This document shows positions 18,573 through 28,406 of a stretch of DNA of 64,000 nt, one piece after another. A program made the position numbers and the translations under genes. Location of the stretch: NCBI RefSeq assembly GCF_041320705.1, contig NZ_JBGGTQ010000003.1, positions 124,001-188,000 on the forward strand. The letters run 5' to 3'. Positions within the stretch are counted from its first letter, which is position 1, and each line of letters opens with the position of its first letter. The notes under the pieces were generated by a model. It searched no databases and was not told where the DNA came from. It was given only the letters and a program-made list of their open reading frames with translations. This DNA comes from Kineococcus mangrovi. GTDB taxonomy: Bacteria > Actinomycetota > Actinomycetes > Actinomycetales > Kineococcaceae.

Positions 18573-19888
18573 CCGCCCTGGACGACCACACCACGGACCA
18601 CACCCTCGAGGTGGCCGTCGCCGCGCTCCAGGCGGGCCGGCGCACGACGACCCGCCTCACGGACGCCGCCGACGCCGAGCTGACGGTCCAGCACTCCCCG
18701 CTCATGAGCCCGCTGGTGTGGGACCTCGCCCACGTCGGGCAGCAGGAGGAGCTGTGGCTCCTGCAGCAGGGCGCGGGGGTCGAGCGGACCCCCGTCTTCC
18801 ACCCCACGATCGCCTGCCTGTACGACGCCGCCGAGCACCCGCGCGCGAGCCGGACGCAGCTCCCGCTGCTGGACCCGCGCGAGTCCCGGCGGGCCGTGGC
18901 GGACGTCCGCAACCGCGTGCTCGACCGCGTCGCGCGCGTCCGGGCGCAGGACCCGCAGCAGGCCGCCTTCGCCGTCGCGATGGTCGCCCAGCACGAGCAC
19001 CAGCACGACGAGACGATGTTCGCGACGCACAACCTGCGCTCGGGCGACCCGCTGCTGGCCGCCGCGCCGACCCCGCCCGGCCGGGTGGTGCCGGCCGAGC
19101 CCGTCCTCGTGCCCGCCGGTGAGTTCCTGCTGGGGGTCGACCCGGTGCAGGAGCCGTGGGCCCTGGACAACGAGCACCCCCAGCACCGCGTCCACGTCCC
19201 GGCGTTCCGCATCGGCCGGGTGCCGGTGACGAACGGGGAGTGGGCCGCCTTCGTCGACGACGGCGGGTACGAGGACCCGCGGCACTGGACGCGCGCAGGG
19301 TGGGCGCACCGGCGGGAGGCCGGGATCGTCGCCCCCCTCGGCTGGTCCCGCGACGGCGCGGGCGGCTGGACGCAGCGGCGGTTCGCCGTCGAGGTCGCGC
19401 TCGACCCGGCCGCGCCCGTGCAGCACGTCGACTGCCACGAGGCGGAGGCGTTCGCCCGGTGGGCCGGCGCCCGGCTGCCCACCGAGGTCGAGTGGGAGAA
19501 GGCGTGCGCCTGGGACCCGGTGCTGGGTCGCCGCCGACGCTGGCCGTGGGGCCAGGAGGCGCCCACCGCCGACCGCGCCAACCTCGGCGGCCACGCGCTC
19601 GGGCCCGCGCAGGTGGGGGCGTACCCGGCCGGGGCCAGCGCCTACGGCGTCGAGCAGCTCATGGGCGACGTCTGGGAGTGGACGTCCTCGGACTTCGCGC
19701 CGTGGCCGGGGTTCTCACCGATGCTCTACGACACCTACTCCGCGCCGTTCTTCGGCGGCGGCTACCGGGTGCTGCGCGGCGGCTCCTGGGCCAGCACGCC
19801 CGTCTCGGTGCGCCCGTCGTTCCGGAACTGGGACTGGCCGGTGCGCCGGCAGATCTTCACCGGTCTGCGCCTGGCCTGGGACGCCTGA
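18569..19888 (+). CDS. egtB: Ergothioneine biosynthesis sulfoxide synthase EgtB, 439 aa
   Basis: Non-haem iron enzyme that couples gamma-Glu-Cys to hercynine with O2, giving the sulfoxide intermediate. The N-terminal DinB-like helical domain carries the iron triad: His55 in [11 protein letters not shown] and the HxxxH pair His142/His146 in [10 protein letters not shown]. The C-terminal FGE-sulfatase domain (about residues 190-439) contains [39 protein letters not shown] and the closing RVLRGGSWA. Start GTG 18569 overlaps the egtA stop by 4 nt. egtC follows after only 2 nt. Confidence 0.95.
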   Translation: MTALDDHTTDHTLEVAVAALQAGRRTTTRLTDAADAELTVQHSPLMSPLVWDLAHVGQQEELWLLQQGAGVERTPVFHPTIACLYDAAEHPRASRTQLPLLDPRESRRAVADVRNRVLDRVARVRAQDPQQAAFAVAMVAQHEHQHDETMFATHNLRSGDPLLAAAPTPPGRVVPAEPVLVPAGEFLLGVDPVQEPWALDNEHPQHRVHVPAFRIGRVPVTNGEWAAFVDDGGYEDPRHWTRAGWAHRREAGIVAPLGWSRDGAGGWTQRRFAVEVALDPAAPVQHVDCHEAEAFARWAGARLPTEVEWEKACAWDPVLGRRRRWPWGQEAPTADRANLGGHALGPAQVGAYPAGASAYGVEQLMGDVWEWTSSDFAPWPGFSPMLYDTYSAPFFGGGYRVLRGGSWASTPVSVRPSFRNWDWPVRRQIFTGLRLAWDA

Positions 19889-19890
19889 GC

Positions 19891-20580
19891 GTGTGCCGGC
19901 ACACGGCCTGGCTGGGTGCCGAGCGGACCCTGGCCGACCTGCTCCTGGAGCGCGAGCACGGTCTGCTGCAGCAGAGCTGGGCCCCGCGGCGGCAGCGGCA
20001 CGGGACGGTCAACGCCGACGGCTGGGGGGCCGCCTGGTGGACCGCCGCCGGTCCCGGACCCGCCCGCTGGCGCCGCGCGGCCCCGCTGTGGGCGGACGCC
20101 TCGCTCGCCTCCGTCGCCCCGCACGTCGCCTCCGGGTGTGTCCTGGGTGCCGTGCGGGACGCGACCGTCGGGATGCCGCCGGACGAGACGGCGTGCGCGC
20201 CGTTCGTCCGCGGCGCCTGGGCGCTGTCGCACAACGGCCGCCTCGACCGGTCCGTGCTGCCGGCGGACGCCTGGCCCGCCGCGGAGTCCGTCTGCGACTC
20301 CGCCGTGCTCGCCGCCTGGCTGCTGCAGGCCCCCGAGGAGATCGGGCCGCGCGTGCGCGCGGCGGGGGAGGCCGACCCGACCGCCCGGCTCAACGTGCTG
20401 GCCGCCGACGGCACGCGCCTCGTCGCCACCGCGTGGGGGGACACCCTCAGCGTCCTGCGGACCGACGACGGGGTCGTCGTCGCGAGCGAACCCCACGACG
20501 ACGACCCGCGGTGGCAGGACGTCCCGGACCGCTCCCTCGTCGAGGTCGACGCCCGGGGCGCCCGCGTCAGCCCCCTGTGA
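19891..20580 (+). CDS. egtC: Ergothioneine biosynthesis amidohydrolase EgtC, 229 aa
   Basis: Class-II glutamine amidotransferase-like Ntn hydrolase that removes the gamma-glutamyl group from the EgtB product. Cys2 directly after the start residue (V/M-CRHTAWLG) is the expected N-terminal nucleophile once the initiator is removed. Supporting motifs are NADGWGAAWW, the Ntn core ACAPFVRGAWALSHNGRL and CDSAVLAAWLL. Length is typical. It begins 2 nt after the egtB stop. The usual next genes, egtD (histidine methyltransferase) and egtE, do not follow: a convergent haemoglobin gene does. Confidence 0.93.
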   Translation: MCRHTAWLGAERTLADLLLEREHGLLQQSWAPRRQRHGTVNADGWGAAWWTAAGPGPARWRRAAPLWADASLASVAPHVASGCVLGAVRDATVGMPPDETACAPFVRGAWALSHNGRLDRSVLPADAWPAAESVCDSAVLAAWLLQAPEEIGPRVRAAGEADPTARLNVLAADGTRLVATAWGDTLSVLRTDDGVVVASEPHDDDPRWQDVPDRSLVEVDARGARVSPL

Positions 20581-20598
20581 GGGACGGCCCCGACGTCC

Positions 20599-20644
20599 CC
20601 GGGCTCAGGCGGCCGAGCAGCAGCCGACCGCCCGGGGAGCCCGG
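20599..20644. terminator. Possible hairpin between egtC and glbO
   Basis: 8-bp arms CCGGGCTC / GAGCCCGG with a 30-nt interval, between convergent genes. Weaker than the other hairpins in the window. Confidence 0.35.
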
Positions 20645-20706
20645 CGGTCACCGGTGCGGGGTGAAAGGCCCAGGGCGACCGGTGCCGCGGGACGGAACGG
20701 CCCGGC

Positions 20707-21156
20707 TCAGTCCTCGAAGGTGTTGAGCATGCTGTGCGCGGCCCGGTCGAGGTAGTCCCACAGGACACCCTCCTGCGCGGGCGGCAGGCCGAGGGACTCG
20801 ACGGCGGCGCGCATGTGCGTCAGCCACCGGTCCCGGGCGTCGGGGTTGACCTTGAACGGGGCGTGCCGCATCCGCAGCCGCGGGTGGCCCCGCTGCTCGG
20901 AGTACGTCGAGGGCCCGCCCCAGTACTGCTCCAGGAACAGCAGCAGGCGTTCCCTGGCCGGGCCGAGGTCCGCCTCGGGGTACATGGGGCGCAGCACGTC
21001 GTCGGAGGCGACCCCGTCGTAGAACACGTCGACGAGCCGGACGAACGTCTCGTGCCCGCCCACCTCGTCGAAGAACGTGCGCGTGCCGCCGCCCGGTCCC
21101 GCGGGCGCACGCCCCAGGAGGTTCTGCGGGCGGACGAACGGCAGGTCGGGACTCAC
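20707..21156 (-). CDS. glbO: Truncated haemoglobin, group II (GlbO-like), 149 aa
   Basis: Small cytosolic haem protein thought to handle O2, NO or peroxide. The two-over-two globin fold is recognised by FFDEVGGHETFVRLVDVFY (helix A/B with the distal Tyr), PMYPEADLGPARERLLLFLE, QYWGGPSTY, the proximal His in RMRHAPF and the group II Trp in DRWLTHM. Length is slightly longer than the about 130 aa of GlbO because of a short N-terminal tail. The GTG start overlaps the stop of the upstream SDR gene (GTGA), so the two are coupled. Confidence 0.93.
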   Translation of the reverse strand: MSPDLPFVRPQNLLGRAPAGPGGGTRTFFDEVGGHETFVRLVDVFYDGVASDDVLRPMYPEADLGPARERLLLFLEQYWGGPSTYSEQRGHPRLRMRHAPFKVNPDARDRWLTHMRAAVESLGLPPAQEGVLWDYLDRAAHSMLNTFED

Positions 21157-22739
21157 CGCACCAGTGTCGCCCCCGGGCGCGCGTCCACCGACGTCGGGGC
21201 GTGCCCGGCCCGCCGGCGGGCCAGCGCCTCGGCCGCCTCCTTCACGTTCTCCTGCATCCCGCCGAAGACGACGCCGTGGAACGGGCTGATGGCCGCCCAG
21301 TACGCCTGGCCGGCCAACCCCTTGGGGTGGAACAGGGCGCGCTGCTGGAACAGCGTGCGCCCCACCGGGTCCCGGCTCACCCGGAGGTCCAGCCACGCCA
21401 GCCCCGGCAGCTTCATCTCGGCGCGCAACCGCAGCAGCGCGTCCTCGTGGCGCTCCTCCACGCGCCACCAGTCGACGGCGTCCCCGACCCGCAGGCGTCG
21501 CGGATCGCGGCGGCCGCGGCGCAACCCGGGCCCCCCGGAGAACCGGTCCATGACCCCGCGCACCGCCCACGCCATCGGCCAGGAGTACCAGCCCTGGTCC
21601 CCGCCGATCCCCTCCAGCACCTGCCACAGCTCGTGCGGGGAGGCGTCCACGACGGTGGTCCGCTCGTCGACGTAGAGGTTGCCACCGGCCCAGTCCGGGT
21701 CGGTCGGCAACGGGTCGCTCGGGGCGCCCGGCACCGAGGCCGAGCTCCAGCGCGTCGTGACGTCCGCCTCCTGGATGCGCTTCAGCGCCAGCTCGACCGC
21801 GCGACGGAACGGGATGAGCCCCTCCGGCGGGTCCGGCACGTACTGCTCGACGTCCTTCTCCTTGCACACCACCTCGTGGACGAGGCTCTCCACCAGCGGG
21901 CGGGCGATCGAACCGGGGACGGGGGTGATCGTGCCGACCCAGTGGCTCGACAGGCGCGGGGACATGACCTTCACCGGCAGCACGTGCCGCTTGGGCAGGC
22001 GCGCGACCTCGGCGTAGCCGCGCATCATGTCCAGGTAGGTCACCACGTCGGGCCCGCCGACGTCGAACGTGCGGTTCACGTCGTCCGGCATCGAGGCGGA
22101 CCCCACGAGGTAGCGCAGCACGTCGCGCACCGCGATCGGCTGGATGCGGTTGTAGACCCACGCCGGGCACACCATGACGGGCAGGCGCTCGGTGAGGTAC
22201 CGCATCATCTCGAAGCTCGCCGAGCCCGACCCCAGGATGACCGCGGCCTGCAGCACCGTGGCCGGCACGGGCGCGTCGAGGAGGATCTCCCCGACCTCCC
22301 GGCGCGACTCCAGGTGGGTCGAGAGCTCCTCGTCCTCGGGGTGGATGCCCCCGAGGTAGACGATGCGACGCACCCCCTGGTCGGCCGCCGCCCGCGCGAA
22401 CGTGCGCGCGGTGCGGCGGTCCTTGGCCGCGAAGGACGACCCCCCGCTCATGGCGTGGATGAGGTAGTAGGCGACGTCGACGCCCTCCATCGCCGCGCTC
22501 ACCTGGTCGCGGTCGGAGGCGTCGGCCCCGACCACCTCCACGTCGTCGATCCACGGCCGGTCGCGCAGCTGCTCGGGCCGCCGGGCCAGCGCGCGCACCC
22601 GGAAGCCCGCCTGCAGCAGCTCGGGCACGAGACGGCCACCGATGTACCCGGTCACCCCCGTGACCAGGGCGAGGCGCCCGTCGCCGGCCAGGACGTCGTC
22701 GAGGGACCCGCGGGGGGCGTCGGGGGAGGGCTCGCTCAT
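21153..22739 (-). CDS. SDR family NAD(P)-binding protein with C-terminal DUF2867, 528 aa
   Basis: The N-terminal half is an atypical short-chain dehydrogenase with the Rossmann motif LVTGVTGYIGGRLVPELL and an extended-SDR core (VAYYLIHAM, VRRIVYLGGIHPE). From about residue 340 a DUF2867 domain follows (WAGGNLYVDERTTVVDAS, GWYSWPMAWAVRGVMDRF). This pair is common in actinobacteria and its substrate is unknown; ubiquinone-subunit-like or lipid/polyketide reductases have been suggested for similar proteins. No signal peptide. ATG 22739 follows the mscS gene by 45 nt, so this belongs to the minus-strand series ending in glbO. Confidence 0.85.
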   Translation of the reverse strand: MSEPSPDAPRGSLDDVLAGDGRLALVTGVTGYIGGRLVPELLQAGFRVRALARRPEQLRDRPWIDDVEVVGADASDRDQVSAAMEGVDVAYYLIHAMSGGSSFAAKDRRTARTFARAAADQGVRRIVYLGGIHPEDEELSTHLESRREVGEILLDAPVPATVLQAAVILGSGSASFEMMRYLTERLPVMVCPAWVYNRIQPIAVRDVLRYLVGSASMPDDVNRTFDVGGPDVVTYLDMMRGYAEVARLPKRHVLPVKVMSPRLSSHWVGTITPVPGSIARPLVESLVHEVVCKEKDVEQYVPDPPEGLIPFRRAVELALKRIQEADVTTRWSSASVPGAPSDPLPTDPDWAGGNLYVDERTTVVDASPHELWQVLEGIGGDQGWYSWPMAWAVRGVMDRFSGGPGLRRGRRDPRRLRVGDAVDWWRVEERHEDALLRLRAEMKLPGLAWLDLRVSRDPVGRTLFQQRALFHPKGLAGQAYWAAISPFHGVVFGGMQENVKEAAEALARRRAGHAPTSVDARPGATLVR

Positions 22740-22784
22740 GGCGACCAGTCTCGGAGCGGGCGACCCGGCGCGCGAGCCGACCGC

Positions 22785-23867
22785 TCAGAGCCCCCGGTCG
22801 GTCCGCGCCGGGTCGGCGGCCGCGGCGTCCTCCTTGGCGACGTCCGCCTCGCTCGGCGGCGGCGGCTGCGGGTCGACGGCGGCCGAGCGCTGCGCCGGGG
22901 GAGCCACCTGGCGCGGCTCGTCGTCGTGGCGCAACCACACCGTGCGCTGCGGGAAGGGGAACTCGATGCCCTCGGCGTCGAACACGGCCTTCGTCCGGCG
23001 CCGCAGCTCCCGCTGCACGGCCCACTGCTGCAACGGCTTGGTCTTCACGACCAGGCGCAGGACGATCCCGTCGGCCCCCATCTGCTCCACGCCCCACACC
23101 TCCGGGGCGTCGACCACCAGGTCCTTCCACGCCTCCTCGGCCACGAGGTCGTCGGCGACCCGCTGCAGCACCCGCTGCGCGTGGCTGAGGTCCTCCCCGT
23201 AGGCCACCGAGACGTCGAGCAGGGCCCGCGCCCAGCCCTGGCTCTGGTTGCCGACCCGCAGGATCTCGCCGTTGCGGACGTACCAGACGGTGCCCTTGAC
23301 GTCGCGCAACCGGGTCACGCGCAGGCCGACCGCCTCGACCGTGCCGACGGCGTCCCCGAGGTCGACCACGTCCCCGACGCCGTACTGGTCCTCGGCGAGC
23401 ATGAAGATGCCGGACAGGAAGTCCTTCACGAGGGCCTGCGCCCCGAACCCCAGCGCCACTCCGGCGATCCCGGCCGAGGCCAGGAACGGGCCGATGGCGA
23501 TGCCGACGGTGTCCAGCACCATGAGGATCGCCAGCAGGCCCAGGACGAAGGTCACGGTGCTCTTGAGCACCGAGGCCAGGGTCTCGGCGCGCTGCTGGCG
23601 TCGTTCGTTCAGCAGCGGGGAGGATTCCAGCAGGCCGTTGCGGCGCCCACCGCCCAGCTTGCCGGCGCCGGTCGAGATGCCCGAGGCGATGCGGCCGATG
23701 AGGCGCATCGCCAGGAACCGCGCGATCCAGCACACCAGCAGGATGACGACGACCTTCAGCGGCTTGTCCAGCAGGAAGGCCACGGCGCCGGACGCCCCGG
23801 CCTGGGCCTCCTCCGCCGCGCTGCTGCCGAGGGCGTCCGTGATCGAGTCCAGCACGAGGTGGGACAA
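22785..23867 (-). CDS. mscS: Small-conductance mechanosensitive channel (MscS family), about 360 aa
   Basis: Inner-membrane tension-gated channel. Membrane segments are KVVVILLVCWIARFLAMRL, VLKSTVTFVLGLLAILMVL and the pore helix GIAGVALGFGAQALVKDF, which has the Gly/Ala packing pattern of MscS TM3. The beta domain follows (GVGDVVDLGDAVGTVEAVGLR, then VRNGEILRVGNQSQ). The extreme C-terminus is charged and Pro/Gln-rich. The reading frame opens with TTG 23867, directly after AAGGAG with almost no spacing; the GTG at 23855 is a possible alternative start. It lies 15 nt behind the oligopeptidase gene. Confidence 0.93.
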   Translation of the reverse strand: MSHLVLDSITDALGSSAAEEAQAGASGAVAFLLDKPLKVVVILLVCWIARFLAMRLIGRIASGISTGAGKLGGGRRNGLLESSPLLNERRQQRAETLASVLKSTVTFVLGLLAILMVLDTVGIAIGPFLASAGIAGVALGFGAQALVKDFLSGIFMLAEDQYGVGDVVDLGDAVGTVEAVGLRVTRLRDVKGTVWYVRNGEILRVGNQSQGWARALLDVSVAYGEDLSHAQRVLQRVADDLVAEEAWKDLVVDAPEVWGVEQMGADGIVLRLVVKTKPLQQWAVQRELRRRTKAVFDAEGIEFPFPQRTVWLRHDDEPRQVAPPAQRSAAVDPQPPPPSEADVAKEDAAAADPARTDRGL

Positions 23868-23882
23868 CTCCTTCTCAGGTCC

Positions 23883-26060
23883 TCAGACCTGCTCGTCGAG
23901 GTGGTCCAGCGCGAGACCGGTGGCCCGCGCCGCGAAGGCGAGGGTGTCACGCACGAGCCCCGCGCTGCGCGAGACCGAGCGTGCGCCGTGGCCGACGTCC
24001 CTCTCCCGGCGCAACAGCACCGGCCGTCGGGCGGGGTCGGAGGACGTCGCGTGCTGCAGCGCGGCGCACAGCTTGCGCGCGTGCAGCGGGTCGACGCGGC
24101 TGTCCCCGTCGAAGACCGTGAAGAGCACCGACGGGTACGCGGTGCCCTCCACCACCCGGTGGTAGGGGGAGTAGGCGTGCAGCCAGCCGAACTCCTCGGC
24201 CACGGCCGCCGTGCCGTACTCGTCGCTCCAGGTGGCGCCCAGTCCGTGCAGCTCGTAGCGCACCATGTCCAGCAGCGGCGCCGAGCACACGACGCCGGCG
24301 AACAGCGACGGCTCCTGGGTGGCGGCGGCGCCCACGAGCAGGCCGCCGTTGGACCCGCCGTGCACGCACAGCTGCGACGGCGTGGTGAACCCCCGGTCCA
24401 CGAGCCAGCGGGCCGCGGCGTGGAAGTCGTCGAAGACGTTCTGCTTGTGCCCGCGCATCCCGGCCCGGTGCCAGTCCTCGCCCTCCTCCCCGCCGCCGCG
24501 CAGGTTCGCCACGGCGTACGCGCCGCCGGCCTCGACCCAGGCGAGCGCGTCGGGGGCGTAGTGCGGGGACAGGCTGATGCCGAACCCGCCGTAGCCGTAG
24601 AGGATCGTCGGCGCCGGGCGGCGGGGGACGCCGTCGTCGTCGAGCAGGTCGGCGCGCGCCGTCACCTGCAACCGGACGAGCGTGCCGTCGGCGCTGGGGA
24701 ACTCCAGCAACCGGCTCACCACGGCGGGCACCCGCACCGCCCCCGGCGGGGCGGCCTCCACCGCGAGGTCGCGGGTGCGGGCGTCGAAGCGCCACACGTG
24801 CGAGGGCGTCGTGGTGTCGGTGTAGGCGAACCACAGCTCGTGACCGCCTTCGGGCCGGCCCACGAGCCCGCCGATCGCGCCCGCCCCGGGCAGGTCGACA
24901 CGACCCGCCGCGCCCTCCAGCCGCCGGCCGGTGGCGAGGTCGTGCACCGTCACCGAGCTGACCGCGTGCTCGGTCCAGCCCACGACGAGCAGCGGCGCGG
25001 GCAGCTCCGGGCCGTCGAGGACGGCGACGTCGTCCAGCAGCGCCTCGGCCTGCGGGACGAGGTCGGTCCAGCGCTCCACCCCCGGCTGCGCCGGGTCGGC
25101 CACCGCGAGGCGGCCGCGCGGGGCGTCGAGGTCGGTGAACAGGTACAGCCGCCCGTCGCGGCCGACCCAGGCGCTCGTGCTCGCGTCCTCCCCCTCGACG
25201 ACGGCCCGGAACTCCGGACGGGCCGGGTCGCCGCCCTCGAGGTCGGCGATCCAGACGTCGTTGCGCGGGGCCGTGCCCTCGGCGGCGCTCACGACGAGCC
25301 AGCGGCCGTCGCGGGAGGTCCAGACGCCGTAGTAGTTCGTCATCGCGCGACCGGCGCCGAACACCTCGACGTCGGTGTCGGGGTCGGTGCCCACGACGTG
25401 CAGGTGCACCCGCCGGTGGTACTGCCGCTCGTCCTCGGGCACGGTCCCCGGCGGCTGCCGGCGCACGTAGTAGAAGGAGCGCACCCCGTCGCGGGCGGGC
25501 AGCCAGGCGACGGGGGAGTAGCGGGCCCGGTCGACCGGGCCGTCGACGACCTCGCCCGTCGTGGCGTCCAGGACGCGCAGGACGCTCTCCTCGCTGCCGC
25601 CCTCGGACAACTGGTAGGCGACGAGGTCGCCCTCGACGTCGGGCCGCCACGCGTCCAGCGTCGTCGTGCCCGACGGGTCCAGCGCGACCGGGTCGACGAG
25701 CACGCGCGGCGGCGCCCCCGGGTCCTGCACGGTCAGCACCCCGTGCTCGGCGTCGGGGTCCCGCCGCGTCCGGAAGACCCGCTCGCCCCGGTGCACGGGC
25801 GTCCCGACCGACCCCGTCGCCATGAGCTCGCGGACGCGGCGCTCCAGCCCGGCGCGCCCGGGCAGCTGCCCGGCCCAGCGCTCCCACGCCCCGTCCTGCC
25901 ACTGCGACCACGCCCGTGTCCGCGGGTCGTCCGCGTCCTCCAGCCAGCGGTAGGGGTCGGCGACGGGCACGCCGTGCAGCTCCTCGACGAGGTCGAGGCG
26001 CGGCGCCACGTCGGGGCCCGGACCCGCGGGCGGGCCGGAGCGGGGCGGCTGGGTGTCCAT
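23883..26060 (-). CDS. Prolyl oligopeptidase family serine peptidase (S9A), 725 aa
   Basis: Cleaves short peptides, typically after proline. The N-terminal half is a seven-bladed propeller that limits access; the peptidase domain is an alpha/beta hydrolase. The catalytic residues can be placed: Ser570 in GGSNGGLL, Asp653 in FDGDSRVDP and His691 in RDVGHGA. The N-terminal block HGVPVADPYRWLED is the signature of the POP subfamily. No signal peptide, so cytosolic. ATG 26060 is the first start consistent with homology. With mscS 15 nt downstream it may head a minus-strand series of four genes, although the functions are unrelated. Confidence 0.94.
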   Translation of the reverse strand: MDTQPPRSGPPAGPGPDVAPRLDLVEELHGVPVADPYRWLEDADDPRTRAWSQWQDGAWERWAGQLPGRAGLERRVRELMATGSVGTPVHRGERVFRTRRDPDAEHGVLTVQDPGAPPRVLVDPVALDPSGTTTLDAWRPDVEGDLVAYQLSEGGSEESVLRVLDATTGEVVDGPVDRARYSPVAWLPARDGVRSFYYVRRQPPGTVPEDERQYHRRVHLHVVGTDPDTDVEVFGAGRAMTNYYGVWTSRDGRWLVVSAAEGTAPRNDVWIADLEGGDPARPEFRAVVEGEDASTSAWVGRDGRLYLFTDLDAPRGRLAVADPAQPGVERWTDLVPQAEALLDDVAVLDGPELPAPLLVVGWTEHAVSSVTVHDLATGRRLEGAAGRVDLPGAGAIGGLVGRPEGGHELWFAYTDTTTPSHVWRFDARTRDLAVEAAPPGAVRVPAVVSRLLEFPSADGTLVRLQVTARADLLDDDGVPRRPAPTILYGYGGFGISLSPHYAPDALAWVEAGGAYAVANLRGGGEEGEDWHRAGMRGHKQNVFDDFHAAARWLVDRGFTTPSQLCVHGGSNGGLLVGAAATQEPSLFAGVVCSAPLLDMVRYELHGLGATWSDEYGTAAVAEEFGWLHAYSPYHRVVEGTAYPSVLFTVFDGDSRVDPLHARKLCAALQHATSSDPARRPVLLRRERDVGHGARSVSRSAGLVRDTLAFAARATGLALDHLDEQV

Positions 26061-26207
26061 GGGCGTCCACCCTAGGTCGGTGCGACGACACCGCGGGGGC
26101 CTCCTCCACAGGCCTCCCGCAGTCCCTGCGCGGGCCCCCTGTGTGACGTCCACGTGAACCCTCGCGCCGCCACCGCGTTCGGACGCGCCGCCACCCGGCG
26201 CGTCTGG

Positions 26208-26213
26208 CACAGT
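26208..26213 (+). promoter_or_regulatory. Putative -10 element of malQ
   Basis: CACAGT, 6 nt, then GTG 26220. It supports the internal start over the GTG at 26154. Confidence 0.4.
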
Positions 26214-26219
26214 CGGCGG

Positions 26220-28361
26220 GTGGCCACCGACTCCTCGACCGCCGAGCTCGGCGCCGAGCTCACCGACTTGGCGACGGCCTGCGGGGTCGCCACCACCTTC
26301 ACCGACTGGCGGGGGCGGCAGACGACCGTCCCGGCCTCCACGGTCACCGCGGCGCTGAGCGCGATGGGCCTGGACGTGTCCTCGCGCGAGGCCGTCCGCG
26401 ACGCGCTGCACGAGGTCAAGCTGCGCCCCTGGCGCCGGGTCCTGCCGCCCGTGGTCGTGGCCCGCGAGGGCCGTCCCCACGCCGTGCCGGTGCACGTGGC
26501 GCACGGCGACCCCGTCGACGTCACCGTCGAGCTGGAGGACGACCAGGGCTGGGCGCCCCTGCGCCAGCTCGACCGCTGGGTCGACCCCGTGCGCGTCGAC
26601 GGCCGGCTCACCGGCCGGGCGACGTTCGAGCTGCCCGACGACCTCCCGCTGGGCTGGCACGTCCTGACGGCCCGCACCCCCGAGGGGGAGTCGAGCTGCC
26701 CCGTCGTCGTCACCCCCGACGTCCTGGAGCTGCCCGCGGCGCTGCGCACCGGCCGCAGCTGGGGCTACCAGACGCAGCTGTACTCGGTGCGCTCGTCGCG
26801 CTCCTGGGGGGTCGGTGACCTCGCGGACCTCGCCGAGCTGTCCGCCGTGGCCGCCGACCAGGGCGCCGGCTGGGTCCTCGTCAACCCGCTCGCCGCGGCC
26901 CAGCCCGTCCCGCCCATGGAGGCCTCGCCGTACCTGCCGACGACGCGGCGGTTCGTCAACCCCCTCTACCTGCGCGTGGAGGACGTCCACGAGGTCGCCT
27001 ACCTCTCGCCGGCCGACCGCGCCCTCCTCGAGCGCCTCGCCGAGCAGGTCCGGCCCGCCGTCCACGACAGCTCCGAGATCGACCGCGACGCCGCCTGGGC
27101 CGCCAAGCGCCAGGCCCTCGAGGTCGTCTTCGCGCACGGTCGCACCGCCGCCCGCGACGCGGCCTTCCGCCGCTACGTGGCCGCCGAGGAGCCGGGGTTG
27201 TCGGGGTTCGCGACGTGGTGCGCCCTCGCCGAGCGCTACGGGCTGCCGACCGCGGACTGGCCCGCCGAGGCGTCCTCGCCGCGGGCCGTGCACGACAGCG
27301 GTCTGCTCGACGAGCTCGCCGAGCGCATCGACTTCCACCGCTGGCTGCAGTGGCAGTGCGACGAGCAGCTGCGCACCGCCCAGGACGCGGCCACCGCCCC
27401 CGGGACCGGACCGGGCATCGTCCACGACCTCGCCGTCGGCGTGCACCCCGACGGCGCCGACGTCTGGTCCCTCGGCGACGCCCTCGCCCACGGCGTGACG
27501 GTCGGGGCCCCGCCGGACGCGTTCAACCAGCAGGGCCAGGACTGGAGCCAGCCCCCGTGGCGGCCCGACCAGCTCGCCGAGGTGGCCTACGCCCCCTTCC
27601 GCGACATGGTCCGCACCATCCTGCGGCACGCCGGCGGCCTGCGGATCGACCACGTCATCGGCCTGTTCCGGCTGTGGTGGATCCCCCGGGACGCCGAGCC
27701 GTCGGCCGGTACGTACGTCCGCTACGACCACGACGCGCTCATCGGCATCCTCGCGCTGGAGGCCCAGCGGGCCGGGGCCGTCCTCGTGGGCGAGGACCTC
27801 GGCACCGTCGAACCGTGGGTCCGCGACTACCTCGCCGACCGCGGCGTCCTCGGCAGCGCCGTCCTGTGGTTCGAGTACGACGGGGACCGCCCCAAGGCCC
27901 CGGAGGCCTACCGCGAGCTCGCCCTGGCCAGCGTCACCGTCCACGACCTGCCCCCCACCGCGGGCTACCTCGCCCAGGAGCACGTCGCCCTGCGCGACCG
28001 GCTCGGCCTGCTGACGCGGCCCGCGGCCGAGGAACGGGCGCAGGACGCCGCCGAGCAGGAACGCATCCTCGGTCTCGTCCGCGACCGCGGGCTGCTGGCC
28101 GAGGGCGCCGACGAGCAGGCCACCGTCGAGGCGCTGCACCGCTACCTGGCGCTGTCCCCCTCGCTCATGGTCGGCGTCTCCCTCGTCGACGCCGTGGGCG
28201 ACCGGCGCACCCAGAACCAGCCCGGCACGTCCGAGGAGTACCCGAACTGGCGGATGCCGCTGACGGGCCCGGACGGGAAGGTCGTGCTGCTCGACGACCT
28301 CGCGGGCGACGTCCGCGCCCAGTCGCTGGCGCGCGCCGTCGACGAGGCCCTGCGCCCCTGA
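26220..28361 (+). CDS. malQ: 4-alpha-glucanotransferase (amylomaltase, GH77), 713 aa
   Basis: Transfers alpha-1,4-glucan segments between maltodextrins. GH77 marks are visible: SWGVGDLADL, SPYLPTTRRFVNPLY, the nucleophile region GGLRIDHVIGLFRLW (Asp in RIDHV), the acid/base region LVGEDLGTVEPWVRD and the third acidic site in the TVHDLPPTAGYL block. The about 150-residue N-terminal beta domain is typical of actinobacterial MalQ. The reading frame also allows GTG 26154, which would add 22 Arg/Ala-rich residues; I prefer 26220 because homology begins near it and CACAGT lies 6 nt upstream. Cytosolic, glycogen/maltodextrin metabolism. No other maltose genes adjoin it. Confidence 0.94.
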   Translation: MATDSSTAELGAELTDLATACGVATTFTDWRGRQTTVPASTVTAALSAMGLDVSSREAVRDALHEVKLRPWRRVLPPVVVAREGRPHAVPVHVAHGDPVDVTVELEDDQGWAPLRQLDRWVDPVRVDGRLTGRATFELPDDLPLGWHVLTARTPEGESSCPVVVTPDVLELPAALRTGRSWGYQTQLYSVRSSRSWGVGDLADLAELSAVAADQGAGWVLVNPLAAAQPVPPMEASPYLPTTRRFVNPLYLRVEDVHEVAYLSPADRALLERLAEQVRPAVHDSSEIDRDAAWAAKRQALEVVFAHGRTAARDAAFRRYVAAEEPGLSGFATWCALAERYGLPTADWPAEASSPRAVHDSGLLDELAERIDFHRWLQWQCDEQLRTAQDAATAPGTGPGIVHDLAVGVHPDGADVWSLGDALAHGVTVGAPPDAFNQQGQDWSQPPWRPDQLAEVAYAPFRDMVRTILRHAGGLRIDHVIGLFRLWWIPRDAEPSAGTYVRYDHDALIGILALEAQRAGAVLVGEDLGTVEPWVRDYLADRGVLGSAVLWFEYDGDRPKAPEAYRELALASVTVHDLPPTAGYLAQEHVALRDRLGLLTRPAAEERAQDAAEQERILGLVRDRGLLAEGADEQATVEALHRYLALSPSLMVGVSLVDAVGDRRTQNQPGTSEEYPNWRMPLTGPDGKVVLLDDLAGDVRAQSLARAVDEALRP

Positions 28362-28406
28362 CCCGCCACCGCGAGGTCGTCGCCGACCCCGCCGAGGTCC
28401 TCGCAG

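Noticed and set aside
21201-26075. Plus-strand open frame of more than 1600 codons
   Set aside because: Antisense to the SDR, mscS and oligopeptidase genes, with His/Arg/Val-rich composition and no motifs. Such frames are expected at this GC content.
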